Shown in pieces: positions 54,365-63,547 of a stretch of 64,000 bases of DNA (positions within the stretch are counted from its first letter, which is position 1; each line of letters opens with the position of its first letter). This stretch comes from Magnetaquicoccus sp039908525 (GTDB lineage Bacteria; Pseudomonadota; Magnetococcia; Magnetococcales; Magnetaquicoccaceae): positions 248,001 to 312,000 of the forward strand of contig JAMOAY010000002.1 of the NCBI GenBank assembly GCA_039908525.1. The letters run 5' to 3'. The translations under genes and the position numbers were made by a program. Under the pieces are notes generated by a model. That model saw only the letters and a program-made list of their open reading frames with translations. It made no database searches and was not told the origin of the DNA.

Positions 54365-54634
54365 TTACGGACTCAGGCTTTTGTTGATGCGGTACACATA
54401 GGCCAACACCTCCGCAACCGCCTTGTAGAGATCGATCGGAATGGTGTCACCGACAGGAACCTTGTTGAGCACAGAGACCAGATCCGGGTCTTCCATCAGG
54501 GTGATGCCATTCTCCTGAGCCTTTTTGATGATGGCATCGGCGATGCGTCCCTGGCCGGAGGCGGTGACACGGGGGGCGACATCCTTGCTCTTGCGGTAAC
54601 GCAGGGCCACCGCCTGGCGCAGTTCCGAGTCCAT
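54365..54634 (-). CDS. FlhB C-terminal-domain homologue (FlhX/EscU-like)
   Basis: ATG 54634 with GAGGAG upstream gives 89 residues that align with the cytoplasmic C-terminal domain of FlhB: VALRYRKSKDVAPRV, IADAIIKKAQ, IPIDLYKAVAEVLAYVYRI. The autocleavage NPTH motif and all membrane segments are absent. Such short FlhB homologues occur next to fliK-like genes and can support the export-specificity switch. It is the last gene of the flagellar operon. Confidence 0.88.
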   Translation of the reverse strand: MDSELRQAVALRYRKSKDVAPRVTASGQGRIADAIIKKAQENGITLMEDPDLVSVLNKVPVGDTIPIDLYKAVAEVLAYVYRINKSLSP

Positions 54635-54661
54635 GGCGCTCCTCACTCAGGCTGGAATTCA

Positions 54662-54688
54662 GGGGCAGAGCCCCACCAGGGCTTTGCC
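54662..54688. repeat. Short hairpin of the repeat family between flagellar genes
   Basis: GGGGC-AGA-GCCCC (54662-54674) is followed by ACCAGGGCTTTGCC, which repeats the CCCCACCAG/GGGCTTTGCC modules of the 18.5 kb and 44.4 kb clusters. It lies upstream of the FlhB-like gene. Confidence 0.5.
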
Positions 54689-54724
54689 GCACGTACTTGG
54701 GCAGGCAACCCGCCCTCTCCCCGG

Positions 54725-55795
54725 TCACGCCCTGACCGAAAAATCACTGGCCAATCCCAACGCCCGCATCCGCTGCTCCTTCAGTTCGCCCGGCATGAGC
54801 CGAGCGAGGTCCAGTGACCGCAGCGGCAACTCTGCAGCCAACAAGGCACGTCGCAGCTCATCCACACGCCGACGCAAGGCCGACAGAGACTCTTCCTGTT
54901 CGGCGGCAATATGCACCGTACAGATCCCCTCCCCGTACGAAAGCCGCGCCTGTATCGCACCCAGAGCGGTCATGTTCAGAGAGAGCAGCACCGTGGTGAG
55001 CCCCCCCTCCCCGCCGTCGGACCGATCCCCCCCCTCCTCTGTCGGCCTGCGCCCGCGTTTTTTGTACCAGATGGCCTCCCCAAGCCCCCCCTCCATCAGC
55101 CAGAACAATCGGTACCCCATCAGCTCTCCTCCCTCGGCAGAGAGGGCGGTGCGCGGAAGAATCTCCTGCATGGCCAACAGATCGCCCAAACGATGCAGCG
55201 TATTGCGTGCGGCACGCAGATCCGGGGTCTCTTCCTGGACGCTGCGCTGCCCCCGATCAACAGGGGCCTGTTCGGCCAACAACAACTCAACCGACCCCTG
55301 CCGCAACTGCTGGATCATGCTGCGCACATCCTGACGGGAGCCAGCCTCCAACAGTTGGGTCAGTCCGGTGAGCTCCCCCTGCAACAGGGCCTGCATGGAG
55401 ACGTTGGGCAGAGTTTTTTGCAACAGCGCCAGATTGCCCGCCGCCGATCCGGACCAGCGAAGCAGGTTGGCAAAGATGTCCGGGGCACGCACCAGGCTCT
55501 GTTCCGCCGAGGCGGCCAGCCCGGCCGCCGCCCAGGATGAGCTGGCCAGCAACCGAAAAGCCATGTCGGGCGAGGTGCGCAACAGCTCCACCCGTACCGC
55601 CTCCCCAACCTTCAAATCGGGCGCCCGCACAAACGAAAAACCACGGCCATCGGGAAAACGGATGACGCCGCGTCCCTCATCGCTCATCTGGGTCACCCGA
55701 CCGGTCAAGACATCGCCCACCACCAAACGGCCGCCCGGATCGGGCACCGCCGCAGGAACAGCCTGGGTCGGCAGCATGAGACCCGGAATGATCAC
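54725..55795 (-). CDS. FliK-like flagellar hook-length control protein
   Basis: The 356-residue frame begins at GTG 55795 (ATG 55777 is possible). The C-terminal segment (about 265-340), TTVLLSLNMTALGAIQARLS followed by a helical IAAEQEESLSALRRRVDEL part, matches the FliK C-terminal (Flg_hook) domain that switches export specificity through FlhB. The N-terminal 220 residues are poorly conserved, as is usual for FliK. Partnership with the FlhB-like protein next door is natural. Confidence 0.75.
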   Translation of the reverse strand: MIIPGLMLPTQAVPAAVPDPGGRLVVGDVLTGRVTQMSDEGRGVIRFPDGRGFSFVRAPDLKVGEAVRVELLRTSPDMAFRLLASSSWAAAGLAASAEQSLVRAPDIFANLLRWSGSAAGNLALLQKTLPNVSMQALLQGELTGLTQLLEAGSRQDVRSMIQQLRQGSVELLLAEQAPVDRGQRSVQEETPDLRAARNTLHRLGDLLAMQEILPRTALSAEGGELMGYRLFWLMEGGLGEAIWYKKRGRRPTEEGGDRSDGGEGGLTTVLLSLNMTALGAIQARLSYGEGICTVHIAAEQEESLSALRRRVDELRRALLAAELPLRSLDLARLMPGELKEQRMRALGLASDFSVRA

Positions 55796-55831
55796 CGACG
55801 CCCCCCGCCCACCTTCCGCAGCAGCGGCGAC

Positions 55832-56365
55832 CTATTCCATATCCAGGGTGCGGTAATCGTTGCCATAACCGTGCTCCTGCTGTCGGTAACTGTCTGGATT
55901 CTGGCGCGGAATACGCTTGAGCAAGCGGACCTCCTCCTCGGTGAGGCCGGTCTCGGCGATCACTCTCTCCTCATTCACGCCGTTGGAGAGCAGCAGTTGC
56001 GCCTCCCGGTAGGTATGTTCCCGTGAACGGCTTTCGGTGGGATGCAGGGGGGCACGGCTGCCACTATCGTGGGTGGGACGGTTCAAAAAACGCATCTCTC
56101 TCTGTATGGCCTGCAACTCCCCCTGCAACCGCTCCCCCACCATGCGGGTCTGGATACCCAACTGCACTTCAATGATGGCCAATTGGCGCCGGACCATTTC
56201 GGCATAGGCCCGGTGGTCTGCATCAGGATTGGTCTGTTGCGCCTGAAGAAAGTCGTGATGCGCCTTTATTTCGTTGCGCATGCGGCGCAACTGGGTAAAT
56301 ACCACCACCAGACCCATGTACAGAACGGCGAAACAGACAACAATCAGCAGGTTCCAATAGTTCAT
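55832..56365 (-). CDS. DUF2802 membrane-anchored protein of the flagellar operon
   Basis: ATG 56365 gives 177 residues; ATG 56386 would add seven. One N-terminal TM (about 4-24), then a helical region, and a C-terminal helix-turn-helix-like segment SNGVNEERVIAETGLTEEEV that is typical of DUF2802 proteins found after fliA in many flagellar operons. Its function is unknown. Four bases separate it from fliA. Confidence 0.8.
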   Translation of the reverse strand: MNYWNLLIVVCFAVLYMGLVVVFTQLRRMRNEIKAHHDFLQAQQTNPDADHRAYAEMVRRQLAIIEVQLGIQTRMVGERLQGELQAIQREMRFLNRPTHDSGSRAPLHPTESRSREHTYREAQLLLSNGVNEERVIAETGLTEEEVRLLKRIPRQNPDSYRQQEHGYGNDYRTLDME

Positions 56366-56369
56366 GGTC

Positions 56370-57134
56370 TCATTTCCGGTGGGCAAAATGACGAATCCGG
56401 CCCCGCATGCGCAACGCTGCTTTGCTGTGTAGCTGGGAGATGCGGGACTCGGTCAAGCCCAAGACCTCACCGATTTCACTCATGGTCAACTCCTCAAAAT
56501 AGTACAGAGTGATGACCAGACGCTCTTTTTCCGGCAGGTCCTGAATCGCCTGGCTGATGGCCAATCGCAGCTCCTGCAATCCAATACTTTCTACCGGGTC
56601 CACCCAGTTGGGATCGGCCATGAGATCCATGGCATCCCACTCTTCATCCTCCAGAGAGGGACGCAAATCATCGAAGGAGAGAATGGAAACGCCGCGCACG
56701 GCATCCAGGTGCTGGTAGAACTCGGTCAGCGAGATGCCCATCTGACTGGCAACATCCGCATCATCCGCAGGGCGGCCCAATGCCGCTTCCAACTGGAAAT
56801 AGATATCCTGGATCTGGGAGGCCACCTGGCGCACGGCACGGGGAACCCAATCCACGGCGCGCAACTCATCCAGGATGGCGCCGCGAATCCGGAAATCCGC
56901 ATAGGTCTGAAATTTGATACCCCGCTGCGGGTCAAACTTGGAAACCGCATCAATCAGTCCCAGAATGCCCACCTGCACCAAATCGTCCATCTCCACCGAC
57001 TGGGGCAGGCGGGTGGCGATGCGGCTGGCAATATATTTCACCATGGGTGCGTGTTTGAGGATCAGCTCATCCCGGGTCATGCCATTCCAGGCATCTGAGA
57101 TCTCTTTGTTTTTATCTGACACCGAACTGGACAT
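56370..57134 (-). CDS. fliA: Flagellar RNA polymerase sigma factor FliA (sigma-28)
   Basis: ATG 57134 gives 254 residues. Region 2 (LILKHAPMVKYIASR, DLVQVGILGLIDAV, FQTYADFRIRGAILDEL), region 3 (IQDIYFQLEAALGRPADDAD) and region 4 (YYFEELTMSEIGEVLGLTES) are typical of sigma-28. It directs late flagellar and chemotaxis gene transcription. It lies between flhG and the DUF2802 gene. Confidence 0.97.
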   Translation of the reverse strand: MSSSVSDKNKEISDAWNGMTRDELILKHAPMVKYIASRIATRLPQSVEMDDLVQVGILGLIDAVSKFDPQRGIKFQTYADFRIRGAILDELRAVDWVPRAVRQVASQIQDIYFQLEAALGRPADDADVASQMGISLTEFYQHLDAVRGVSILSFDDLRPSLEDEEWDAMDLMADPNWVDPVESIGLQELRLAISQAIQDLPEKERLVITLYYFEELTMSEIGEVLGLTESRISQLHSKAALRMRGRIRHFAHRK

Positions 57135-57246
57135 GAACGGTAACCCTTGGTTTGATGGATCGCAGCGACAACTCCTCCCCAACCCGCACTGCGCACTTCA
57201 TACGCTCGGCGGCGCAAGGGACAGGCGGCCAACGTGTGGCGTTCAG

Positions 57247-58209
57247 TTACATGCTCGACGGCAAGCGGGTTTCCGCCTTCCGAACAGAATCCTCCAACAA
57301 GCGCCGCCAGAAAAAGACCATCCGGCCGTCATCCTGCCGCTTCTGCTGTAGAATTCTGATCAGATTCTCCGAGAGTTGCTGAAAGGCTACCGAGGATGGT
57401 GCCTGCGGAAACATCTCCGAAACCGTCTTGCGCTGCCGGACGGCCTGGACGAGCAACACATCGTCCGGGATGAAGCCGGCGTAGTTCAGACCAATGTTGA
57501 GATATTTTTCCGCCACCCGGGAGAGGGTACGGTAAACCTCCTTGGCTTCGGCCACATTTTTTGCCTGATTGACGACCAGATCAAAGTGGGAAACCCGATG
57601 GTTGGTGAACATGACCTTCATCAGGGCGTAGGCATCGGTGACGCTGGCGGGATCGGGGGTGGCCACCACCATGATCCGCTCGACGGCCAGCACAAAGAAC
57701 CGCACGTTGGGCGAGATGCCCGCCCCCGTATCCACCAGCACCACATCAAAATCGGCGTTCCAATGGTCGATATGGTCCATGAGCGTGGTGCGCTGCGCCT
57801 CGTTCATGTCGCTGAGTTCGGCCACACCGGAGGCTGCAGGCAGGACTGTGATGCCAAAAGGGCCGGGAATGGCCACCTGATCCAGGGTCAAACGACCGTC
57901 CAACACATCCTGGATGGTATGCAGGGGGTTCAGTCCCAACACCACGTCGATGTTGGCCAAGCCGAGATCGGCATCAATCAACAGCACCTTCAACCCCTTG
58001 CGGGCGTAATGGACCGCCAGATTGACCGTGACCAAGGTCTTGCCGACCCCACCCTTGCCACTGGTGATGGCCATGGTGTGAGGGACCTTGCGCTGCGACA
58101 GACCGGTATGGAGGGAAGCCGTATCACCCAAAGGAAACGGCCCGGCCGCTGCCTTCTGGCGGGCAAGTTCCTTGAGCGTGGCCACCTGGTTGTCGAGTTC
58201 CTCTATCAT
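57247..58209 (-). CDS. flhG: Flagellar number regulator FlhG (MinD-like ATPase)
   Basis: ATG 58209 after AGAGGA gives 320 residues. The deviant Walker A SGKGGVGKT (50-58), DADLGLANID and VDTGAGIS are MinD/ParA features, and the neighbourhood flhF-flhG-fliA fixes the identity as FlhG/YlxH. The N-terminal 40 residues hold the FlhF-activating helix. It limits the number of polar flagella by acting on FlhF. Confidence 0.95.
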   Translation of the reverse strand: MIEELDNQVATLKELARQKAAAGPFPLGDTASLHTGLSQRKVPHTMAITSGKGGVGKTLVTVNLAVHYARKGLKVLLIDADLGLANIDVVLGLNPLHTIQDVLDGRLTLDQVAIPGPFGITVLPAASGVAELSDMNEAQRTTLMDHIDHWNADFDVVLVDTGAGISPNVRFFVLAVERIMVVATPDPASVTDAYALMKVMFTNHRVSHFDLVVNQAKNVAEAKEVYRTLSRVAEKYLNIGLNYAGFIPDDVLLVQAVRQRKTVSEMFPQAPSSVAFQQLSENLIRILQQKRQDDGRMVFFWRRLLEDSVRKAETRLPSSM

Positions 58210-58289
58210 GTATCCTCTTGTGTGCTCTTTTTGCGGAGCGGTACAAAAAATCTGCCATCCGGCTCGCAGGCCCTGTCTGCGCCCAGAGC

Positions 58290-59618
58290 CTAAAGCTCTG
58301 CCTGAGTATCCCGCGCGAACCATTTGGACAAGGTCTTGGCGGACATCCAGCCCAGATTTTCCGGCACCCGCTGCCCATCCGTATACAGGGTGAGGGGCAG
58401 GTTGGCCTTGATGCAGACGTTCAGAATACCTCCATAAGTCACCGTTTCATCCAGCTTGGTAAAAATCAGGCCGGTGGGCTGCAAAACGGAAAAGCGCCGA
58501 TAGATGGCCTGCTGTTCCGTCTCTCGCACATTGGCGGCCATACAGAGAATCACCTCCCGATCATCGCCCATATCCGGCAACAGGCTGGCCGTGGAGTTGA
58601 CCTGGCGGCGGTTGTACGGGCTGGAACCCACTGTATCCACCAGCACATAGTCACAGCGGTTCAGAGAACTCAGGCCCGCCTTGACCTCGGAAGGGGCACG
58701 GGCCACCACCAATCGAACCTGCAACAGTTTGGCATAGGTTTCCAACTGCGCCACGGCGCCAACCCGGAAGGTATCCAGGGTGATCATTCCCACCGATCTT
58801 TGCCGGTTAAGGATCAGATCGGCGGCAATTTTTGCCAGCGTGGTCGTCTTCCCCACCCCGGTGGGACCCACGAGGGCGATGACCCGGGCAGGTCCCGCCA
58901 GCGGGTCGCGAAATTTCAAGGCACGCTGGAAGGCAACCGCCAACCCCCGCTCCTTGCCGGAACGGTCCATCAGGACAATCCGACGGGCAATGGGCTCCTC
59001 CACGCCGTGCATGAGCAGCCAGCTGTAGTTGCGGCGGCTTTCGGCATCCAGGCCGGCCAAGTCTCCTGAAACATCATAAGATTTTTCATGAACGGGGTCG
59101 ATTGCCTGGGGTGACGCCAACGACCCGGGAGCCTCATCCTCCGAGGCCGCTCCCCCTGTCGATTCATACCCCCCTTCCGGTTCCGTTGTCTCCGTCTCGG
59201 CATACCCACCCGCCGGCCTGGTCTCTTCCCGTTCGGGCGACCTGGCCCGCTCCTGTCGGGGCACCGGGCGAGCTGTCGGCGCATACTCCACCGGATCGTC
59301 CACCACCCTGGAGAAACGTCCTGCAAGCGGTGCTGCGCTGCGGCGGGGCTCGGGCTCCACCTGCTGCACAGGCCGACCGGCCTGTGGGACAGGGGGCTCG
59401 GGTCGCGCCGGAGGAGAGGGGTCAGCCTCCTGGGGCAACTCCCGGGCATTGGGACCGGGGCAAGCCGTCACCTCGATCAGAGTGCGGCCCAAGGTCAGGC
59501 CACCACCCGGCATCCGGATGCTGCGGGTCGAAAGGATGACCGCGTCGGCGCCCAGTTTTTCCTTGACCTCCTTGAGCACCTCGCGCATGTCCCGCGCCTG
59601 AAAGGTGGAAATTTTCAT
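58290..59618 (-). CDS. flhF: Flagellar biosynthesis GTPase FlhF
   Basis: The 442-residue SRP-type GTPase starts with MKISTFQARDMREVLKEVKE, the usual FlhF B-domain start. A Pro/Glu-rich variable linker (about 65-165) precedes the N-G domain with VGPTGVGKTTTLAKI, DTVGSSPYN and TKLDETVTYG. It places flagella at the pole with FlhG. The linker is longer and more acidic than in many homologues. Confidence 0.95.
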   Translation of the reverse strand: MKISTFQARDMREVLKEVKEKLGADAVILSTRSIRMPGGGLTLGRTLIEVTACPGPNARELPQEADPSPPARPEPPVPQAGRPVQQVEPEPRRSAAPLAGRFSRVVDDPVEYAPTARPVPRQERARSPEREETRPAGGYAETETTEPEGGYESTGGAASEDEAPGSLASPQAIDPVHEKSYDVSGDLAGLDAESRRNYSWLLMHGVEEPIARRIVLMDRSGKERGLAVAFQRALKFRDPLAGPARVIALVGPTGVGKTTTLAKIAADLILNRQRSVGMITLDTFRVGAVAQLETYAKLLQVRLVVARAPSEVKAGLSSLNRCDYVLVDTVGSSPYNRRQVNSTASLLPDMGDDREVILCMAANVRETEQQAIYRRFSVLQPTGLIFTKLDETVTYGGILNVCIKANLPLTLYTDGQRVPENLGWMSAKTLSKWFARDTQAEL

Positions 59619-59670
59619 GGCATGCTCACACGTCGGCAGCAGACAACAGTGGGATGGTGGAACTGGCCCA

Positions 59671-61761
59671 TCATGAGAGGGTCACCGATCCCAACGAATG
59701 AATGGCGATATTGGAAGGTATCTCATTCTGGGAGATCACCACCAGATGGGGTATGGCCGCCTCTGTCGCCTGTTTGACAAAAGGACGCACCCGGGATCCG
59801 GTAAGGATGACCGGTTGGACGACCTGCGAGGCAATATGTTCCACGGCTTCCCGCACCCGATTCAGAAAAAGGGTTGCTGAACGAGGTGCCAACGCAAGAT
59901 AAGAGCCATATTCCCCATCCACCACCGCCTCGACGATCAGATTTTCTGCATCGGCCCCCAACACCAGCGCCGGCAGGGCGCCGGTCTCATCCAGATAGGC
60001 GGAGACCAGCGAGCGGGAGAGAGACTGCCGCACCAACTCCACCAACTGGGCAGGCTGTTTGATCACCTTGGCATAGTCGGCCACCGTCTCCAGAATGGTG
60101 GTCATGTCACGGATGGAGACCCGCTCCCGCAGCAGTCCCTGCAGCACCTTCTGAATGCCGCCCAGGTTGACGACATTGGGCACCAGTTCATCCACCAGCT
60201 TGGGCTGGTTCTTGGCAACCAGATCCAGCAAATGCTGCACCTCCTGACGGTTCAGCATCTCGTGGGCGTGGGTATGGATCAGCTCCGTGGCATGGGTGGC
60301 CAGCACGGTGGCGGCATCCACCACGGTGTAACCGAGCATTTCAGCCCGCTCCCGATCATTGCCGTTGATCCAGATGGCCGGCAGGCCAAAAGCAGGCTCC
60401 GTGGTGGGCACGCCCTCCACCTTGCCGGTGACCGAGCCCCCTTCCATGGCCAGATAGCTGCCCGGCCTCAGATCGCCGCGCCCCACCTCCACGCCCTTGA
60501 TCAGGAAGGCATATTCACCCGGCTTGAACTGGAGATTGTCCTTGATGTGGATGGGGGGCACCACAAACCCCATATCGACGGCAAACTGCTTGCGGATGGC
60601 GCGGATCTTCTCCAGCAGGGTACCATGCTGGCTCTCGTCCACCAGGGGGATCAGACCGTATCCGACATCCAGGCGCAGCAGGTCCAGTGCCAGAAAGCTC
60701 TCGATCGGCTCCTCCTGTTTGGACTCCTCCCGGGCGTGCGCCACCTCCTCCCGGGCACTGGCCCACTCCCGCGCATCCCGGCGCCGGAACAGAAAATGGG
60801 CCCAAACCGCCAGTACCGCCGCCAGGATGGAAAAGGGCACGGTGGGCATGCCCGGCATCAAGGCAAAGAGGCCCAGCACCCCGGAGCTGAGCAGAATGAC
60901 CCGAGGCTGGGCCGTGATCTGCCCCGCCACATGATCGGCCATGTGCTCGTCCGTGGAGGCGCGGGTGACCAGAAAACCGGCCGCCGTGGAGATGACCAGG
61001 GCGGGGATCTGGGCAACCAACCCTTCACCCACGGTCAGGATGGTGTAGATGTGGGCCGCATCGCTCGCCGACAGCCCCTGCTGGGCCACGCCGACGATAA
61101 AACCGCCGATGATATTGATGAAAATAATCAAAATAGCCGCCACAGCATCCCCGCGGACGAACTTGGAAGCACCGTCCATGGCCCCAAAAAACTCGGACTC
61201 TTCCTCGATCTCCCGGCGGCGTGCCTTGGCCTCGGCCTCGGAGACCAATCCGGAGTTCAGGTCGGCGTCAATCGCCATCTGCTTGCCGGGCATTTTATCC
61301 AGGGTAAAGCGGGCCGCCACCTCGGCGATACGCCCGGCGCCCTTGGTGATGACGATAAAATTGATGATGATCAGGATGGCGAAAACAATCACCCCAACCA
61401 CCGGATTGCCCCCCGCCACAAACTGGCCGAAGGAGCGGATCACCTCGCCGGCCGCTCCCTCCCCCTCCCCGCCATGCAGCAGAATCACCCGGGTGGTGGA
61501 GATGTTCAGGGCCAGCCGGAACAGGGTCGTCATCAGCAAAATGCTGGGAAAAGAGGAGAACTCCAACGGGCGGTGGACGTAGACAGTCGTCAAAAGTATG
61601 ACGATCCCCATCGAAATATTGACGGAGAGCAGCATATCCAACAAAAACACAGGCAATGGCATGATCATGATGGTCAAGATGGCGATGATACCAAAGGCCA
61701 TGATGACATCGTTGACGCCTTTCAGACGGGGCAGTGATCTGGGCAACGGTAGTGCAGACAA
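59671..61761 (-). CDS. flhA: Flagellar export-gate protein FlhA
   Basis: TTG 61761 is preceded by GGAGGAACCG and gives 696 residues, the normal FlhA length; the frame is open to 61860 but without a ribosome site. Eight TM segments occupy about 1-330, with FRLALNISTTRVILL and the FHIPEP-type cytoplasmic linker. The C-terminal domain carries RAEMLGYTVVDAATVLATH. FlhA is the central component of the flagellar type III export gate. Confidence 0.96.
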   Translation of the reverse strand: MSALPLPRSLPRLKGVNDVIMAFGIIAILTIMIMPLPVFLLDMLLSVNISMGIVILLTTVYVHRPLEFSSFPSILLMTTLFRLALNISTTRVILLHGGEGEGAAGEVIRSFGQFVAGGNPVVGVIVFAILIIINFIVITKGAGRIAEVAARFTLDKMPGKQMAIDADLNSGLVSEAEAKARRREIEEESEFFGAMDGASKFVRGDAVAAILIIFINIIGGFIVGVAQQGLSASDAAHIYTILTVGEGLVAQIPALVISTAAGFLVTRASTDEHMADHVAGQITAQPRVILLSSGVLGLFALMPGMPTVPFSILAAVLAVWAHFLFRRRDAREWASAREEVAHAREESKQEEPIESFLALDLLRLDVGYGLIPLVDESQHGTLLEKIRAIRKQFAVDMGFVVPPIHIKDNLQFKPGEYAFLIKGVEVGRGDLRPGSYLAMEGGSVTGKVEGVPTTEPAFGLPAIWINGNDRERAEMLGYTVVDAATVLATHATELIHTHAHEMLNRQEVQHLLDLVAKNQPKLVDELVPNVVNLGGIQKVLQGLLRERVSIRDMTTILETVADYAKVIKQPAQLVELVRQSLSRSLVSAYLDETGALPALVLGADAENLIVEAVVDGEYGSYLALAPRSATLFLNRVREAVEHIASQVVQPVILTGSRVRPFVKQATEAAIPHLVVISQNEIPSNIAIHSLGSVTLS

Positions 61762-61873
61762 CGGTTCCTCCAGAATGTGTGCGACTGCGCGGCCTTGTCC
61801 GGCGGTCGACAACCGCGGGTTGGCCGCTCTCACGTGGCGTACCCATGGCAGGCCGCGCACGATCCAGCCTCAA

Positions 61874-61913
61874 TATCTAGCAATCTTTATACCGTAAGTC
61901 AAATAGTATTCAA
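61874..61913 (-). promoter_or_regulatory. Candidate promoter(s) of the flhA operon
   Basis: On the minus strand TTGACT (61902-61897) and TAGATA (61879-61874) are 17 bases apart. Overlapping it, TTGAAT (61913-61908) and TATAAA (61891-61886) are 16 bases apart. Either would transcribe flhA and the six genes after it; no clear sigma-54 or sigma-28 site was seen. Confidence 0.5.
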
Positions 61914-61947
61914 CGAAAAGCACACGTCAACACGTGGATTCCCCGTG

Positions 61948-62724
61948 TCACGCCTCCGGCAGCAGGGTCAGAATTTCATGGCTCTCCGGGGTGATCAGGA
62001 TGGTGTGTTCGAACTGAGCGGACAGGGTATGATCTTTGGTGACCACGGTCCAGTGATCGGGCATCAGTTTCACCTCCGGTTTGCCCTGATTGATCATGGG
62101 CTCGATGGTAAAGATCATGCCGGGCAACATTTTCGCCCCCGGGGTGCGGGTTGCGTAGTGGAGCACGGCGGGCTCCTCGTGGAAGGAGCGACCGATTCCA
62201 TGGCCGCAATATTCACGCACAACGGAGCAGTGGTTCTGTCGGGCAAGCTGTTCGATGGCTGCACCGATCTCCCCGAAGTGTCCGTTGGGTCGTGCGGCCG
62301 CGATCCCCACCGCCAGGCACTGCTCCGCCACCTGAACCACCTTTTTGTTGCGGGAGGTGGGAGGGCCGACGAAAAAGGTCGTGCTGGTATCCCCATGAAA
62401 CCCGTTCAGGCAGACGGTCACATCGATGTTGACGATGTCGTTCTCCCGCAGGATCCTCTGGCTGGGAATGCCGTGACACACCTGATGGTTGACGGAGGTA
62501 CAGATGGATTTGGGGAACCCCAGGGGATTCTGGGCCGTCGGTCGGTAATTCAGGGGGGAGGGGATGGCCCCATGATCCAGGATGAATTGATGACACAGAT
62601 CATTCAAACGGTCGGTGGTGACTCCCGGTTGGACATAGGGGGCGATCATGGCCAGGGTCTGTGCCGCCAGGCGGCAACTCAGGCGCATCTTTTCGATCTC
62701 TTCGGCCGATTTGATAAGGATCAT
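61948..62724 (-). CDS. map: Methionine aminopeptidase, type I
   Basis: The 258-residue protein has VNHQVCHGIPS, NIDVTVCLNGFHGDTSTTF (two metal Asp), YCGHGIGRSFHEEP (metal His and substrate-binding His) and FTIEPMI with the metal Glu: a complete M24A active site. It removes the initiator methionine from new proteins. No N-terminal zinc-finger extension is present. Confidence 0.96.
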   Translation of the reverse strand: MILIKSAEEIEKMRLSCRLAAQTLAMIAPYVQPGVTTDRLNDLCHQFILDHGAIPSPLNYRPTAQNPLGFPKSICTSVNHQVCHGIPSQRILRENDIVNIDVTVCLNGFHGDTSTTFFVGPPTSRNKKVVQVAEQCLAVGIAAARPNGHFGEIGAAIEQLARQNHCSVVREYCGHGIGRSFHEEPAVLHYATRTPGAKMLPGMIFTIEPMINQGKPEVKLMPDHWTVVTKDHTLSAQFEHTILITPESHEILTLLPEA

Positions 62725-62747
62725 GTGCGTAATCTTCAGTTTCCAAA

Positions 62748-63518
62748 CTAGGGGTTGGCAGGTGCCCGCTGCAGTTGCAATTGCGACATCAGGGTGCGCC
62801 CCTCCCGGTTGAAGGCGACCTCGACCAGATCACCCGGTCGCATCGTGCCGAGGATTTGCACCAGGGCGTCGGGAGAGGCAACGGCCTGGCGATTGATGGC
62901 GATGATCACATCCCCCGCCCGGAGTTCGGCCTGTTCGGCCGGGCTGCGGGGCGCCACGTCTACGATGAGAACCCCCCCGGGTGCGACCCCCGGCGCCACG
63001 CCCAGCCAGGCCGTTGGGGATGGCGCCCGGAACCGCTCCTCCTGGGGCGGCGACAGGGAGGACCATTCGCCAGGGTTGCTCCTCTCCCGAATCGGAAGCG
63101 GGCCGACAGGAGAAGGGGCAGCAAACGGTGTCGAGGCAGGCGCAGCGGGTGGCTGCCACCGTTCTGCGGCCATCGGCGGAGAGGGTGCGTGCGCCTCGCC
63201 ATCCTCAAGAACCGCCCTGATTTTAAGCTCCTCTCCCCGGCGCCACACGGTGAGCAGCACCTCCCGGCCCGCCGGGGCACGGGCAAGAATATCGGCAAAA
63301 TGGTCCATGGAACGAACGGGAATATCGTCCACCAGGCGGATCAGATCCCCTTTTCTGAGACCGCTGTGGTCGGCCGGGCCATCCTTGAAAATTTCCGCCA
63401 CCTGCACACCCTGGGGAGGATGGAGGGTCAAACCCAACCACCCATTGGCCATGGCCGGGGGGGTCAGCAGCAGACAGCCGATCGTTACCAACCCTGTCAG
63501 GAAATATTGGGCACCCAT
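62748..63518 (-). CDS. Exported protein with two PDZ domains
   Basis: The 256-residue protein has a signal peptide (1-24, LTPPAMA), then a PDZ domain (about 26-105) with WLGLTL and GLRKGDLIRLVDDIPV, a Pro/Ala-rich linker (110-168) and a second PDZ (about 170-250) with WLGVAPG and ELRAGDVIIAINRQAV. There is no protease domain, so it is not a complete DegP; it probably works as an adaptor or scaffold in the periplasm. It lies between map and aroE. Confidence 0.88.
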   Translation of the reverse strand: MGAQYFLTGLVTIGCLLLTPPAMANGWLGLTLHPPQGVQVAEIFKDGPADHSGLRKGDLIRLVDDIPVRSMDHFADILARAPAGREVLLTVWRRGEELKIRAVLEDGEAHAPSPPMAAERWQPPAAPASTPFAAPSPVGPLPIRERSNPGEWSSLSPPQEERFRAPSPTAWLGVAPGVAPGGVLIVDVAPRSPAEQAELRAGDVIIAINRQAVASPDALVQILGTMRPGDLVEVAFNREGRTLMSQLQLQRAPANP

Positions 63519-63547
63519 GGTGTCGGAACCTCACGCCGTGATGGCTG

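Noticed and set aside
61762..61860. Upstream extension of flhA to 61860
   Set aside because: The extra 33 codons lack family similarity, and the TTG at 61761 has a good GGAGG site and gives the normal length.
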